This document shows positions 1 through 9,008 of a stretch of 64,000 bases of DNA, in pieces. Source of the DNA: Clostridiales bacterium (GTDB lineage: Bacteria; Bacillota; Clostridia; Saccharofermentanales; Saccharofermentanaceae); the NCBI GenBank assembly GCA_017529925.1, contig JAFXMZ010000004.1, forward strand, positions 58,797 through 122,796, in the 5' to 3' direction. Below the pieces are notes generated by a model. The model was not told where the DNA came from. It worked only from the letters and a program-made list of their open reading frames with translations, and made no database searches. How positions within the stretch are numbered: the stretch's first letter is position 1; each line of letters starts with the position of its first letter. The position numbers and the translations under genes are program-made.

Positions 1-39
1 TCTTATCTCTTTTTTACATATAGTGAGTATATCTCTCAT
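1..39 (-). CDS. ABC-2 type transporter permease, N-terminal fragment
   Basis: Thirteen codons reading MRDILTICKKEIR run off the left edge of the window. The start lies 2 bases after the stop of the ATPase gene upstream, and a GGAGG lies inside the end of that gene. The sequence resembles the cytoplasmic N-terminus of NatB-type ABC-2 permeases. The position directly after a NatA-type ATPase supports this, but too little is visible to be certain. Confidence 0.5.
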   Translation of the reverse strand, partial: MRDILTICKKEIR

Positions 40-41
40 GA

Positions 42-815
42 TCAGCCCTCCTTTTCCATATTGGCGGTATAGATCTCGTAGAATGAATCTTCTAGGGATC
101 TTCCGTTCATAAGATTTTCGAGGGTGTCATTTGCAACTATCTTGCCGTCCATTATGAAAGCAGCCCTGTCGCATACCTTTTCGACCAGATCGAAAAGATG
201 CGTTGAGATTATAAGACACTTGCCTTCATTCTTCATATTGATTATGAAGTCACGTACTTCTCTGGCGGCGATGATATCGAGTCCGTTCGTAGGCTCATAG
301 AAGATGATGAAGTTCGGATCGTGGATAACGGAGATTATGAGAGAGACCTTCTGTCTCATACCCTGTGAGAGCTTCTTGATCTTCGTATCTGCAAAGGAAT
401 TGACCGCAAATCTGTCAAAGAGCTCCTTCTTCCTCTGTTCTGCCTGTTCCTTCGTCAGATGATAAAGGCCTGCGAAGAAATCGAACATCTCGTTCGCTGT
501 AGACTTCTCGTCGAGCTTAAGGTCAGTCGTAAGGAATGCGAATTCCGATCTGATGCTCTCGGGATGATCCTTGATGCTCCTGTCATCGTAGAAGACATCT
601 CCGCTGTCGGGCTTGATCAATGTCGACAGCATTCTCATTGTTGTTGTCTTACCTGCGCCGTTAGGTCCTAGGATTCCGAATACTTCTCCTGACTTTGCTT
701 CAAAGCTGATACCGCCTACGGCGACTTTACGCTTGTCCTTGGTATCAAGTGCCTTCCTCTGTTTCTCTGACAGGGGGAAACTCTTGACCAGGTTCTCTGC
801 TCTTAAGATATGCAT
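42..815 (-). CDS. ABC-2 exporter ATP-binding protein, NatA type
   Basis: Cytoplasmic ATPase of an ABC-2 exporter. Such NatAB-type exporters move sodium, drugs or lipids; the substrate here is unknown. Walker A GPNGAGKTT lies at about residues 50-58. The signature LSQGM lies at about 149 and the D-loop NGLD at about 177. The length of 257 residues is usual. The Walker B segment reads IIFYEP where the family has an Asp before the catalytic Glu, so a Tyr replaces the Mg-coordinating Asp. This could weaken ATP binding or be a sequencing error. The permease gene follows 2 bases later. Confidence 0.88.
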   Translation of the reverse strand: MHILRAENLVKSFPLSEKQRKALDTKDKRKVAVGGISFEAKSGEVFGILGPNGAGKTTTMRMLSTLIKPDSGDVFYDDRSIKDHPESIRSEFAFLTTDLKLDEKSTANEMFDFFAGLYHLTKEQAEQRKKELFDRFAVNSFADTKIKKLSQGMRQKVSLIISVIHDPNFIIFYEPTNGLDIIAAREVRDFIINMKNEGKCLIISTHLFDLVEKVCDRAAFIMDGKIVANDTLENLMNGRSLEDSFYEIYTANMEKEG

Positions 816-923
816 ATATCCCTCCCATGGATCTTAGTCATTGTGACTATATACCAACAGGAGGGATAAATAAAACAAATATGACTTATCTTAAACAATT
901 CTTTAAGACTGCCGGAAACAGCA

Positions 924-2564
924 TCAGAGCCTTCTGCTGTTCTCGTAATCTACGAGGTATTCTTCTCCGTAGAGCTTGCGCAGCTTCGGCTTCTCGATCT
1001 TACCTGTAGCATTACGCAAAACGGGAGCAAAGATGATCTTCCTCGGTCTCTTGTATCTCGGGAGCTGGTGGCAGAATTCGTTTACCTCATCCTCGGTAAG
1101 GGTCATTCCCTCCTTGACCTCGATGATGGCACCCGCAATCTCTCCGAGTCTCTTGTCGGGAAGTCCTATTACGGCTACATCCTTGACAGCATCATTCTTC
1201 ATGATGAAGTCTTCGATCTCAACGGGATAGAGATTCTCACCGCCGCAGACGATAACATCCTTCTTACGGTCAACGAGATAGATGAATCCGTCCTCGTCCT
1301 GTCTTCCGACATCACCTGTCAGGAGCCATCCGTCCTTGAGGACTTCGGCAGTAGCTTCCGGGTTATTGTAGTAGCAGACCATTACGCCGTCGCCCTTAAC
1401 ACAGAGCTCGCCGCACTCACCCTGCTTGACCTCATTGCCGTTCTCATCGATTATCTTGCACTGCCAGCCGTAACCGGGGATACCGATCGCACCGACCTTC
1501 TTGACATTCTCGACTCCGAGGTGAACGCATCCGGGACCGATGGACTCGGAAAGACCGTAGTTCGTATCATACTGATGGTTAGGGAAATACTTGAGCCATC
1601 TCTTGATCAGGGATCTCGGAACGGGCTGTGCGCCGATATGCATAAGCCTCCACTGTGAAAGCTCATAATCATCAAGACTTACGTCTCCCCTGTCGAGAGC
1701 ATCGAGGATATCCTGTGCCCACGGTACGAGGAGCCATACGATCGTACAGTGCTCATCCGATACCGCCTTCAGGATATATTCAGGCTTAGTTCCGCGCAGC
1801 AGTACCGCCCTGGATCCTGCAACAAGACTTCCCATCCAGTGCATCTTGGCACCCGTATGATAAAGGGGCGGAATGCAGAGGAAATTGTCATTCCTGTTCG
1901 TGGAGTGATGCTTCTGCTCAACTGTGGCAGCATGCATGAGGCTCCTGTGCTTATGAAGGATTGCCTTGGGGAATCCTGTCGTACCGGACGAAAAATAGAT
2001 CGCACCGTAATCATCATCAGATATCTCGATATTCGGGTTGCTGCTGGGATAATCAGCCGTCATTACCCTGTAATCCTCAGCGAAAGTGGGACACATCTCG
2101 CCTACGAAGATAAGAGCCGTATTCTTATGGAGCTCACCCTCCACATTCTCGATCCTTCCGATGAACTCCGGACCGAACAGGAGGATATCGAGCTCGGCGA
2201 GCTTGGAGCAGTAAAGGATCTCTTCGGATGTATATCTGAAATTGAGGGGAACCGCAATGGCGCCTGTCTTCAGGATACCGAAGTAGATGGGAAGCCACTC
2301 AAGACAGTTCATCATGAGGATGCCTATCTTGTTTCCCTTCTTTATGCCTCTCGAAAGGAGCATATGGGCCAGACGGTTCGACTTCTCATTGAATACACTC
2401 CATGTGATCTCACGTCTGTATGCCTGCGTATCCGTCGGCTGGATCAGTTCATATTCCTTCCATGTGACCCTTCCGACTTCCTGCTGCTCGGGATTAAGCT
2501 CCACGAGTGCAACTTCATTTCCATACAACTCGGCATTTCTCTCAAGATACTCTGTAACAGGCAT
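924..2564 (-). CDS. Acyl-CoA synthetase (AMP-forming, class I)
   Basis: Cytoplasmic ligase that activates a carboxylic acid with ATP to an acyl-adenylate and then to acyl-CoA. The 546 residues carry the P-loop motif SSGTTGFPK (about 193-201), the aryl/acyl pocket motif YGLSES, the TGD motif (WLLTGD), the hinge region DRKKDVIVCGG and a C-terminal Lys in NATGKIEKPK. The gene lies 124 bases after the FNR-type fusion gene on the same strand. It may use products of the redox block upstream, but the substrate cannot be read from the sequence. A medium- or long-chain fatty acid is a reasonable guess. Confidence 0.9.
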   Translation of the reverse strand: MPVTEYLERNAELYGNEVALVELNPEQQEVGRVTWKEYELIQPTDTQAYRREITWSVFNEKSNRLAHMLLSRGIKKGNKIGILMMNCLEWLPIYFGILKTGAIAVPLNFRYTSEEILYCSKLAELDILLFGPEFIGRIENVEGELHKNTALIFVGEMCPTFAEDYRVMTADYPSSNPNIEISDDDYGAIYFSSGTTGFPKAILHKHRSLMHAATVEQKHHSTNRNDNFLCIPPLYHTGAKMHWMGSLVAGSRAVLLRGTKPEYILKAVSDEHCTIVWLLVPWAQDILDALDRGDVSLDDYELSQWRLMHIGAQPVPRSLIKRWLKYFPNHQYDTNYGLSESIGPGCVHLGVENVKKVGAIGIPGYGWQCKIIDENGNEVKQGECGELCVKGDGVMVCYYNNPEATAEVLKDGWLLTGDVGRQDEDGFIYLVDRKKDVIVCGGENLYPVEIEDFIMKNDAVKDVAVIGLPDKRLGEIAGAIIEVKEGMTLTEDEVNEFCHQLPRYKRPRKIIFAPVLRNATGKIEKPKLRKLYGEEYLVDYENSRRL

Positions 2565-2687
2565 AATCTACTCCAAATATACTGTCTCTTTCATTACGCG
2601 CGCATTAAAACGCACCTATAAAAGTATAACAGGGAAAAAATAAAAATCCATATTGATTTAAACTTCTTCCCTGTTACGGCTCTTACA

Positions 2688-4448
2688 TCAATCGTCGGAA
2701 GCGGCGGCTCTTCCTATCTCGGCTCCTGCCCCCGACAGTCCGATAAGATCGGATACGATCGGCGACAGCAGTACCGCCAGTAAATAGCTCACGATGAGCG
2801 TCGGCAAAAGAAGCGTTGCCCAGCTGCCGAGCCACATAGTGATAAACGGCGGAAGGTCAGCTCCGGCGGGCGCCTTCGCTCTTCCCATGAGCACTCCGAA
2901 AAGGCTCACCACGATGCTGATTATCAGCGTATTGCCGACAGACAGGGGGATCGCATTGAGAAGATCGAACTTCGTTCCCGGAGGATTCGCACCGAACTTC
3001 GCCGCAAGTCCTCTTCCCATCTTTCCGAGCGGAACAAACCTGTAGACGATAAGTCCTACGAGCACAGACATCAGTATATTCGAGATATAAAGCATGGGGA
3101 CCGGCGTACCCTTCGCTGCCTGCGGCTGTGTCTTGAGAACGAGGAACGATGCGAGCGCTCCCATGGCGATCGAGATAATGATAGTCATGACAAGTCCCAT
3201 CATCTTCTCTTTCTTCGCCATATCCTTGACAGTCCTCTGGACCTTGGGCTCTATGCAGTCGATCAGTATCTTAAGGTCTGACTTCGGGAATGATGAGCAG
3301 GGATGGATATAACCGCTCTCCTTGTCATAGAGCCTTCTTCTCTCGACTCTCTCCGGAGTATAGACCTCACCTGATGCAAGCTTCGACCTGCAGAATCCGC
3401 ACTCGCCGCTCCTGCACTTTGAAGGAGCCTTGATCCCGGCTCTTTCCAATGCCACGAGTACGGTCTCATTTGCTTTCGCCGGGATCTCCCTGGTCGTACC
3501 GTCAGAGGATACTACAGTGATATTGAACGTCTTGTCACCGAACTGCTCAGTAAACTCCGAATCACGCTTAGTCAGCCTGTATTCGCCATAAGCGTCGAGC
3601 CTTAGGAACTTCTTCCTTATTCCCAGTTTCGATGCCTCGCCTTCGATATAGTCATACATTCCCTGCGATCCGCAGACAAATACCGAATAGCCGTCAGATG
3701 CCGACTTTGAAGCTATGAGATCGGACGTGATGAATCCCTTCTCGTAGCCTTCCTTCTCTTCGTCCGAGAGTACGTGTACGACCTTAACCTTGTCCGTCTT
3801 CTTTGCTATTTCCTCAAGCTCGTCCTTAAAGAGGATCTCATCCTCTGTCCTGCTTCCGTAGAGGAGTGTCAGTTCGAAGTCCTCAGTTCCGTCTGCTATG
3901 GCACGCGCAAATGACATGAAGGGCGCTATGCCCGAACCGCCGGCGATGCCGGTGACGCTCTTTCCGTCGCGGAGAGGCTCATATTCAAAGAATCCCGAAG
4001 GTGCTGATATATCGAGTATCGTGCCGACTTCGAAATGAGTATTGATATACTCCGAAGCAAATCCGTTCTTCATGGATTTTACGAGGATCTGATATTCGTC
4101 CTTCAACGCCTGAGAGGGAGAACTGCAGAGGGAATATGGCCTCGTAAGGACCGAATCCCCTATCTTCAGATGAAGGCTTATATACTGTCCTGCCCTGAAG
4201 TAGGCAAGATGCTCCGTTCCCGCATCCTTATCGGGAACGAGTGTGTAGCACTTTGCTCCGGGCAGTTCGTCGATCTTCGAAACGATAACGTGCTGGACTG
4301 AAGGATGGAGCTTTGCTGCCACCACATTGGCGTTATATTCATAACGCGGCATCGTCGAAGGAGCCTTCTCTATAGCCTCTCTCCTTCTCTTGATGATAGG
4401 ATCGAGGGAATCTTTTTGTACATTTCCGAGATAATCGCCTGTTGCCAT
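2688..4448 (-). CDS. FNR-type flavoprotein with 2Fe-2S domain and C-terminal membrane domain
   Basis: Predicted membrane-bound NAD(P)H-dependent electron-transfer protein of 586 residues. The N-terminal half (about 40-290) is a ferredoxin-NADP reductase-like module. It carries the FAD motif RPYSLCSSP, the GGSGIAPF nucleotide loop and a YGSRTEDEI segment. A plant-type 2Fe-2S domain follows (about 305-395), with Cys in CRSGECGFC and a last ligand in HPCSSFP. The last 170 residues hold about four hydrophobic segments, starting near MMGLVMTIIISIAMG. The start codon overlaps the stop of the upstream desaturase-like gene by one base, so the two are probably translationally coupled. The order FNR, ferredoxin, membrane domain is unusual. 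It may pass electrons to a membrane acceptor or to its neighbour. Confidence 0.8.
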   Translation of the reverse strand: MATGDYLGNVQKDSLDPIIKRRREAIEKAPSTMPRYEYNANVVAAKLHPSVQHVIVSKIDELPGAKCYTLVPDKDAGTEHLAYFRAGQYISLHLKIGDSVLTRPYSLCSSPSQALKDEYQILVKSMKNGFASEYINTHFEVGTILDISAPSGFFEYEPLRDGKSVTGIAGGSGIAPFMSFARAIADGTEDFELTLLYGSRTEDEILFKDELEEIAKKTDKVKVVHVLSDEEKEGYEKGFITSDLIASKSASDGYSVFVCGSQGMYDYIEGEASKLGIRKKFLRLDAYGEYRLTKRDSEFTEQFGDKTFNITVVSSDGTTREIPAKANETVLVALERAGIKAPSKCRSGECGFCRSKLASGEVYTPERVERRRLYDKESGYIHPCSSFPKSDLKILIDCIEPKVQRTVKDMAKKEKMMGLVMTIIISIAMGALASFLVLKTQPQAAKGTPVPMLYISNILMSVLVGLIVYRFVPLGKMGRGLAAKFGANPPGTKFDLLNAIPLSVGNTLIISIVVSLFGVLMGRAKAPAGADLPPFITMWLGSWATLLLPTLIVSYLLAVLLSPIVSDLIGLSGAGAEIGRAAASDD

Positions 4449-5998
4449 TACTTTCCGCCTCCCATCACATATCCAAGGATCTGAAATGCTGTCCTGTTAC
4501 CCGTCGTATATGTCGGGAAATAACCTGACAGACCTGTAGAATGACCTCCGACGAAGAACAGTCCCGGGATCGTTCTTTCCATTCCTGCTACTACTGTCCT
4601 TGTCGACATGCCGTCCCATGTATCGGAGAGATAACCGTAGACCGAGCCTTGCGGCGAAGCCATATATCTTGCAAAAGTAACGGGGCTCGCGATCTCGATC
4701 TCCTCGATATGCGACCTGATCTCGATCTTCATAATCTTTTCGAAATTGGATATTACCTCATCCGCGACCTCACGCTTGACCTTTACATAATCCTCAGGCT
4801 TTACATCCTTCCAGACGTCATCTGTATAGGAGATCGTGAGTATGAGCTCTGTCGTTCCCTCGGGCGAACATCCGGGGTTGGCGATATTGAGACAGCATAC
4901 GTCGAGTGCATAATCATCCGCATGGAAGCGGTCAGAGCAGTCATAGATCACCTTCGAATCGGAAGTCGTCGAGATAAATATCGTATAGTCCTTTATGCCG
5001 AGTTCCTCGGGGGAGGCATCAAGGCCCATATAGACCGAGAATGCCCTGAATCCGTATTTCCTCGCGTTCGCCTTCTTAAGTTCGAACTCGGGAACGAGGC
5101 TCTTGTCGTCGAGAAGTTTGGAATAGACGACTTCCGGGAAAGCATTGGATGCGACAGCAGTCGCTTCGAATGTCCTTCCGTCAGCAGTCTTAACTCCTGC
5201 TACGGCGCCCTTTTTCGTGATGACTTCCGTGACCTCCGTATTGAAAAGGAATCTGCATCCGAGCTCCGAAGCTCTCTCGACGATCGCGGTCGAGAGCTGG
5301 TGTGACCTCATCTTCGGAGCATATGCCCCGTTAACGAAATAACCGTAGACCATCAGGATATAACGGCTCGCATCGACAGTTCCCATTTCGGCACCCTGAT
5401 AAGGCCAGTAGGCGCCCATAATCTCCTGACATTTTTTCGACATTCCTATGGCATCGAAGAATTCTGTCGCTGACATATTCATGATCTTAAGGAAATTACC
5501 ATGTTCCTTCTTCAGCACTTCGGGATCTGCCTGTCCGCGGCTCTTGCCCCAGTACTCAAGTCCCTTTGCCATATCGTCGGCGGCAAGGAAGAACTTATCC
5601 ATTGCTTCGACATCTTCAGGGCATATCTTTCTTATGAGCTCATAGACCTTTTCCTTTCCGTGCGGGAAAGTTATGTCTATAGATCTCTCTCCGTCCTTCT
5701 CGACGATATACCTGAAAGCATCAGGTATCGGGAGCATCTCGACCTTTATACCGAGGTCATCGAAGAGATGTCCCAGCTCCGCTCTCTTTTCCCCCTCACC
5801 GAAGTCGGGTATCTCATGGAGAGAGGCATCAAACTCAAACCTTCCGCGGACAAAGCTGCTCGCGGCACCTCCGGGCAGATTATGACGCTCGATAACGAGT
5901 GTCTTGAGCCCCATTTTCGATGCGCGGCAGGCTGTCATCAGACCTCCGTTACCCGCACCGATCACAATAAGATCATATTTCTCGGACAAGACCGGCAC
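4448..5998 (-). CDS. Phytoene desaturase-like NAD(P)/FAD-dependent oxidoreductase
   Basis: Flavoprotein of 516 residues in the CrtI/retinol-saturase superfamily. The N-terminal dinucleotide-binding motif is VIGAGNGGLMTACRASKMG (about 12-30), with an acidic end of strand 2 (LVIERH) and PGGAASS after it. A C-terminal FAD motif GLFFVGGHSTG lies near 480. No carotenoid synthase genes are present. The neighbours are a ferredoxin-like reductase, a rubredoxin protein and an acyl-CoA ligase, so a lipid or isoprenoid substrate is more likely than a carotenoid. It sits 16 bases after the flavin reductase-rubredoxin gene and overlaps the next gene by one base. Confidence 0.85.
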   Translation of the reverse strand: MPVLSEKYDLIVIGAGNGGLMTACRASKMGLKTLVIERHNLPGGAASSFVRGRFEFDASLHEIPDFGEGEKRAELGHLFDDLGIKVEMLPIPDAFRYIVEKDGERSIDITFPHGKEKVYELIRKICPEDVEAMDKFFLAADDMAKGLEYWGKSRGQADPEVLKKEHGNFLKIMNMSATEFFDAIGMSKKCQEIMGAYWPYQGAEMGTVDASRYILMVYGYFVNGAYAPKMRSHQLSTAIVERASELGCRFLFNTEVTEVITKKGAVAGVKTADGRTFEATAVASNAFPEVVYSKLLDDKSLVPEFELKKANARKYGFRAFSVYMGLDASPEELGIKDYTIFISTTSDSKVIYDCSDRFHADDYALDVCCLNIANPGCSPEGTTELILTISYTDDVWKDVKPEDYVKVKREVADEVISNFEKIMKIEIRSHIEEIEIASPVTFARYMASPQGSVYGYLSDTWDGMSTRTVVAGMERTIPGLFFVGGHSTGLSGYFPTYTTGNRTAFQILGYVMGGGK

Positions 5999-6014
5999 CT
6001 CCTTATACCTAATC

Positions 6015-6638
6015 TTATTTAATTATCTTCTCAAAATCCGAAGCGGGATGCTTACAGAGCGGACAGATAAAATCATCCGGGAGCTCATCTCCCACATACT
6101 CATAACCGCAGATAGTGCATCTCCACACCACCTGTCCGTCAGGCGTCTTTCCGACAGCCTCGGGCTTAGGCTTTATATTCGCATGGTAGTACTCATAGGT
6201 CGCGGACCTGTCGTCAGTAAGGATCTCTGCATCAGTAACATCACAGATGAAGAGTGTGTGCGTCCCGAGATCGACTGTATCGAAGACTGTTCCCGATATA
6301 TATGAATTCGTTCCCTCTGTCACATATGTAACGCCGTTGGCGCTCCTTTTGAACTTATCGTATCCTTCGAACTTGTCGACATCCCTTCCCGACTGAAATC
6401 CGAACCTCTTAAAGACCTCAAAGTCAGCTTTCTCGGAGATTATCGAGATATTGAAGACCTTGGACTCGAGGAGCATGTCGTGGGTCAGATTGGCCTTATT
6501 CACCGCGAAAGCGATCCTGTTCGGATCGGTCGTAACCTGAATAGCCGTGTTCGTTATGCAGCCGTTATCCTTCGTCCCGGTCACGGCCGTAAGTACAAAA
6601 AGCCCGTAACTGAGCTTGTTCATTGCCTTTTTGTCCAT
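6015..6638 (-). CDS. Flavin reductase-rubredoxin fusion (high molecular weight rubredoxin type)
   Basis: The first 150 residues are an FMN-binding flavin reductase-like domain (YGLFVLTA start, TTDPNRIAFAVNK). The last 45 form a rubredoxin with CTICGY and CPLCKH iron ligands. Proteins of this type move electrons from NAD(P)H through FMN to rubredoxin partners, often flavodiiron proteins that reduce oxygen or NO in clostridia. The ATG at 6638 is chosen because GGAGGG lies 7 bases upstream; an ATG six codons earlier lacks this. It is the first gene of the minus-strand redox block and may feed its electrons to the flavoproteins downstream. Confidence 0.88.
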   Translation of the reverse strand: MDKKAMNKLSYGLFVLTAVTGTKDNGCITNTAIQVTTDPNRIAFAVNKANLTHDMLLESKVFNISIISEKADFEVFKRFGFQSGRDVDKFEGYDKFKRSANGVTYVTEGTNSYISGTVFDTVDLGTHTLFICDVTDAEILTDDRSATYEYYHANIKPKPEAVGKTPDGQVVWRCTICGYEYVGDELPDDFICPLCKHPASDFEKIIK

Positions 6639-6705
6639 CTTATGCCCTCCTGTCAACGTTATTTGACTAATTAGATTAATATTAGCACAATTTATTGATC
6701 TTTTT

Positions 6706-6736
6706 TTGATTGTAAAGAAAAAATCTGCATTATAAA
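6706..6736 (+). promoter_or_regulatory. Possible promoter of buk-pta
   Basis: TTGATT at 6706 and TATAAA at 6731 are separated by 19 bases, slightly long for a sigma-70 promoter. They lie about 50 bases before the butyrate kinase start in a divergent AT-rich spacer. Supported by position and consensus only. Confidence 0.4.
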
Positions 6737-6782
6737 ATACAGACTGTTGTTTAAGACTAACTGTAAGAAGGGAAAAAGAAAG

Positions 6783-7898
6783 ATGTCAGACAGATCATTT
6801 AAGCTTCTCATCATAAATCCGGGGTCCACATCCACAAAGGTAAGCCTTTTTAAAGATGAGGAGTCCCTTTTCGAAAAGAGCCTTTTCCACGACGCGGACG
6901 AGCTTTTGAAGTTCGGACACGTCAACGACCAGCTCGACTTCAGATATAACGTTATCCTGAACATGCTGAAGGAAGAGAATGAGGATCCCTCGGATATCGA
7001 CGTTTTTGTCGGCAGGGGCGGAAGCGCACAGACTCAGCCGGGCGGAGTAACGCTCATCGATCAGAAGCTCTTCGATGACACCGTCGCCGCTGTCGGAGGA
7101 AGCGAGCACCCGGCGAAGCTCGGAGTCATGCTCGCATGGAAGTTTGCCTGCGAATACAAAAAAGACGCATACACTCTCAACCCTACTAATGTCGACGAGT
7201 ACAATGATCTTGCAAGGCTCACGGGAATAAAGGGGATCTACAGGATCTCCCACTCACACGTCCTGAACCAGAAGGCTGTTGCTGACTATCACGCCCGTTC
7301 TCTCGGAAAGCATTATGAGGACATGAACTTCATAGTCGCCCATATAGACGGCGGTATCACTGTCAGCGCACATGACCACGGCAGGATGATCGACGGCAAC
7401 ATGGGCGCGGACGGCGAAGGAGCTTTCACACCGACCAGGATCGGAAGCATCCCTGTACTGTCTCTCCTCGACTATCTTGAGGATCACACGGTCGACGAAG
7501 TCAGGCTCAAGTGTTCACGTGCAGGCGGCTTTGTCGAGCTGTTCGGCACTGCGAATTCCGACACCATCCATGAGATGGTCGATAAGGGGGATCCCAAGGC
7601 TTCGCTCGTATGGAATACAATGCTCTACCAGATCTGCAAGATGATCGGAGAGATGAGCACCGTCCTCTGCGGCAAGGTCGACGGAATCCTCCTTACAGGC
7701 GGACTTTTGAGATTCCCCGACGTTAAGGAGACTATCGAGAAGCGCTGCGGCTTTATCGCTCCCGTTTCCGTTTATCCGGGAGAGATGGAACAGGAAGCAC
7801 TTGCCTATTCCGTACTCCGCGTACTCCGCGGCGAGAAGACGGCACACAGATATACAGGGATCCCCGTATGGCAGGGATTCGGAGATATTGGACTTTGA
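6783..7898 (+). CDS. buk: Butyrate kinase
   Basis: Cytoplasmic ASKHA-fold kinase for the reversible reaction butyryl phosphate + ADP to butyrate + ATP, the last step of one butyrate route. The N-terminal phosphate motif is [16 protein letters not shown], the [14 protein letters not shown] segment near residue 190 and the adenosine motif LLTGGLLR near 310 are present. The length of 371 residues fits butyrate rather than acetate kinase. The ATG at 6783 is chosen because the family begins at the [10 protein letters not shown] strand; an ATG 12 codons earlier would add a basic tail. pta follows 25 bases after the stop. Branched-chain fatty acid kinase activity is also possible. Confidence 0.9.
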   Translation: MSDRSFKLLIINPGSTSTKVSLFKDEESLFEKSLFHDADELLKFGHVNDQLDFRYNVILNMLKEENEDPSDIDVFVGRGGSAQTQPGGVTLIDQKLFDDTVAAVGGSEHPAKLGVMLAWKFACEYKKDAYTLNPTNVDEYNDLARLTGIKGIYRISHSHVLNQKAVADYHARSLGKHYEDMNFIVAHIDGGITVSAHDHGRMIDGNMGADGEGAFTPTRIGSIPVLSLLDYLEDHTVDEVRLKCSRAGGFVELFGTANSDTIHEMVDKGDPKASLVWNTMLYQICKMIGEMSTVLCGKVDGILLTGGLLRFPDVKETIEKRCGFIAPVSVYPGEMEQEALAYSVLRVLRGEKTAHRYTGIPVWQGFGDIGL

Positions 7899-7923
7899 TC
7901 AATCAAGAAAGGAAGTAACCGCT

Positions 7924-8916
7924 ATGAGCCTCATCGAGAAGATCAAGAATAAGGCACGTTCAAACGTAAAGACGATAATCCTCCCCGAGGGCGAGGAATC
8001 ACGTACCGTCAGAGCCGCAAGGATACTTAAGGACGAGGGACTGGCTGAACCTGTCCTCGTCGGAAAGAAAGACGTTATCAGCCAGGTCGCAGAAAGCTTC
8101 GGTATCGGCATCGACGGTATCATGACGGTAGATCCCGAGACGAGCGACAAGTCTTCCCTGTATGCTGAGAAGCTCTACGAACTGCGCAAGGCTAAGGGTG
8201 TAACCGAAGAAGATGCAAAGGCTCTCGTTAAGGATCCGATGTACTACGGCATAATGGCTGTCAAGCTCGGCGATGCAGACGGACTTGTATCCGGTGCGGT
8301 TCACACTACGGGTGATATGCTCCGTCCCGCACTTCAGATCATAAAGACTAAGCCCGGCATGAAATGCGTATCCTCGAGTTTCCTTATGGACTGCCCCAAC
8401 AAGTCACTTGGTGATGACGGTCTTCTCGTATATGCGGACTGTGTCGTAATGCCTAATCCTACATCGGAAGAGCTTGCCCATATTGCAGTTGCTGCTGCTG
8501 ACACCGCCCGTGTCCTCTGCGGCATCGAGGAACCCCGTGTTGCGCTTCTTTCTTTCTCGACCAAGGGATCTGCAAAGCATGACCTCGTATCCAAGGTCCA
8601 GGAAGCCACGGCTCTTGCCCATGAGCTCGCTCCTGATCTTATCCTTGACGGCGAACTCCAGTTCGATGCAGCTCTCGTTCCCGAGATAGCAGCTTCAAAG
8701 GCACCCGGAAGCCCTGTCGAAGGTAAGGCAAATGTCCTCATCTTCCCTGATCTCCAGGCCGGCAACATCGGCTATAAGATCACACAGCGCATCGGAGGAG
8801 CCGACTGCTTCGCAGTACTCCAGGGACTTGACAAGCCCTGCAACGACCTTTCGAGGGGCTGCAGCGTCGAAGACATTGTCAATACAGTTGCCATGACTGC
8901 CGTACAGGCAATGTGA
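7924..8916 (+). CDS. pta: Phosphate acetyltransferase
   Basis: Cytoplasmic enzyme exchanging CoA and phosphate on an acyl group (acetyl-CoA + Pi to acetyl phosphate + CoA). The 330 residues match single-domain Pta: [10 protein letters not shown] at the N-terminus, [13 protein letters not shown] at the C-terminus, and the Pta-typical [15 protein letters not shown] stretch. The start at 7924 has AGGAAG about ten bases upstream. It is paired with butyrate kinase, where a phosphotransbutyrylase (Ptb, about 300 residues) would be expected. Either this enzyme takes butyryl-CoA too, or the two genes serve different acids. No acetate kinase gene is visible in the window. Confidence 0.9.
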   Translation: MSLIEKIKNKARSNVKTIILPEGEESRTVRAARILKDEGLAEPVLVGKKDVISQVAESFGIGIDGIMTVDPETSDKSSLYAEKLYELRKAKGVTEEDAKALVKDPMYYGIMAVKLGDADGLVSGAVHTTGDMLRPALQIIKTKPGMKCVSSSFLMDCPNKSLGDDGLLVYADCVVMPNPTSEELAHIAVAAADTARVLCGIEEPRVALLSFSTKGSAKHDLVSKVQEATALAHELAPDLILDGELQFDAALVPEIAASKAPGSPVEGKANVLIFPDLQAGNIGYKITQRIGGADCFAVLQGLDKPCNDLSRGCSVEDIVNTVAMTAVQAM

Positions 8917-8941
8917 TCATCAGCACAGTTTAATAAACGAT

Positions 8942-8976
8942 AAGGGGGATGCCTGACCTGCAGACATCCCCTTTAC
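8942..8976. terminator. Intrinsic terminator between convergent pta and ppk2
   Basis: GGGGATG pairs with CATCCCC across a 13-base loop and is followed by a T-rich run. It lies between two convergent genes and could serve both strands. Confidence 0.7.
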
Positions 8977-9008
8977 CTTTATTTCTTTCACCTGTACTAC
9001 GCATAATT

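Noticed and set aside
1068..1658. Plus-strand reading frames opposite the acyl-CoA ligase and other large genes
   Set aside because: They are antisense shadows without ribosome binding sites or protein-family features.
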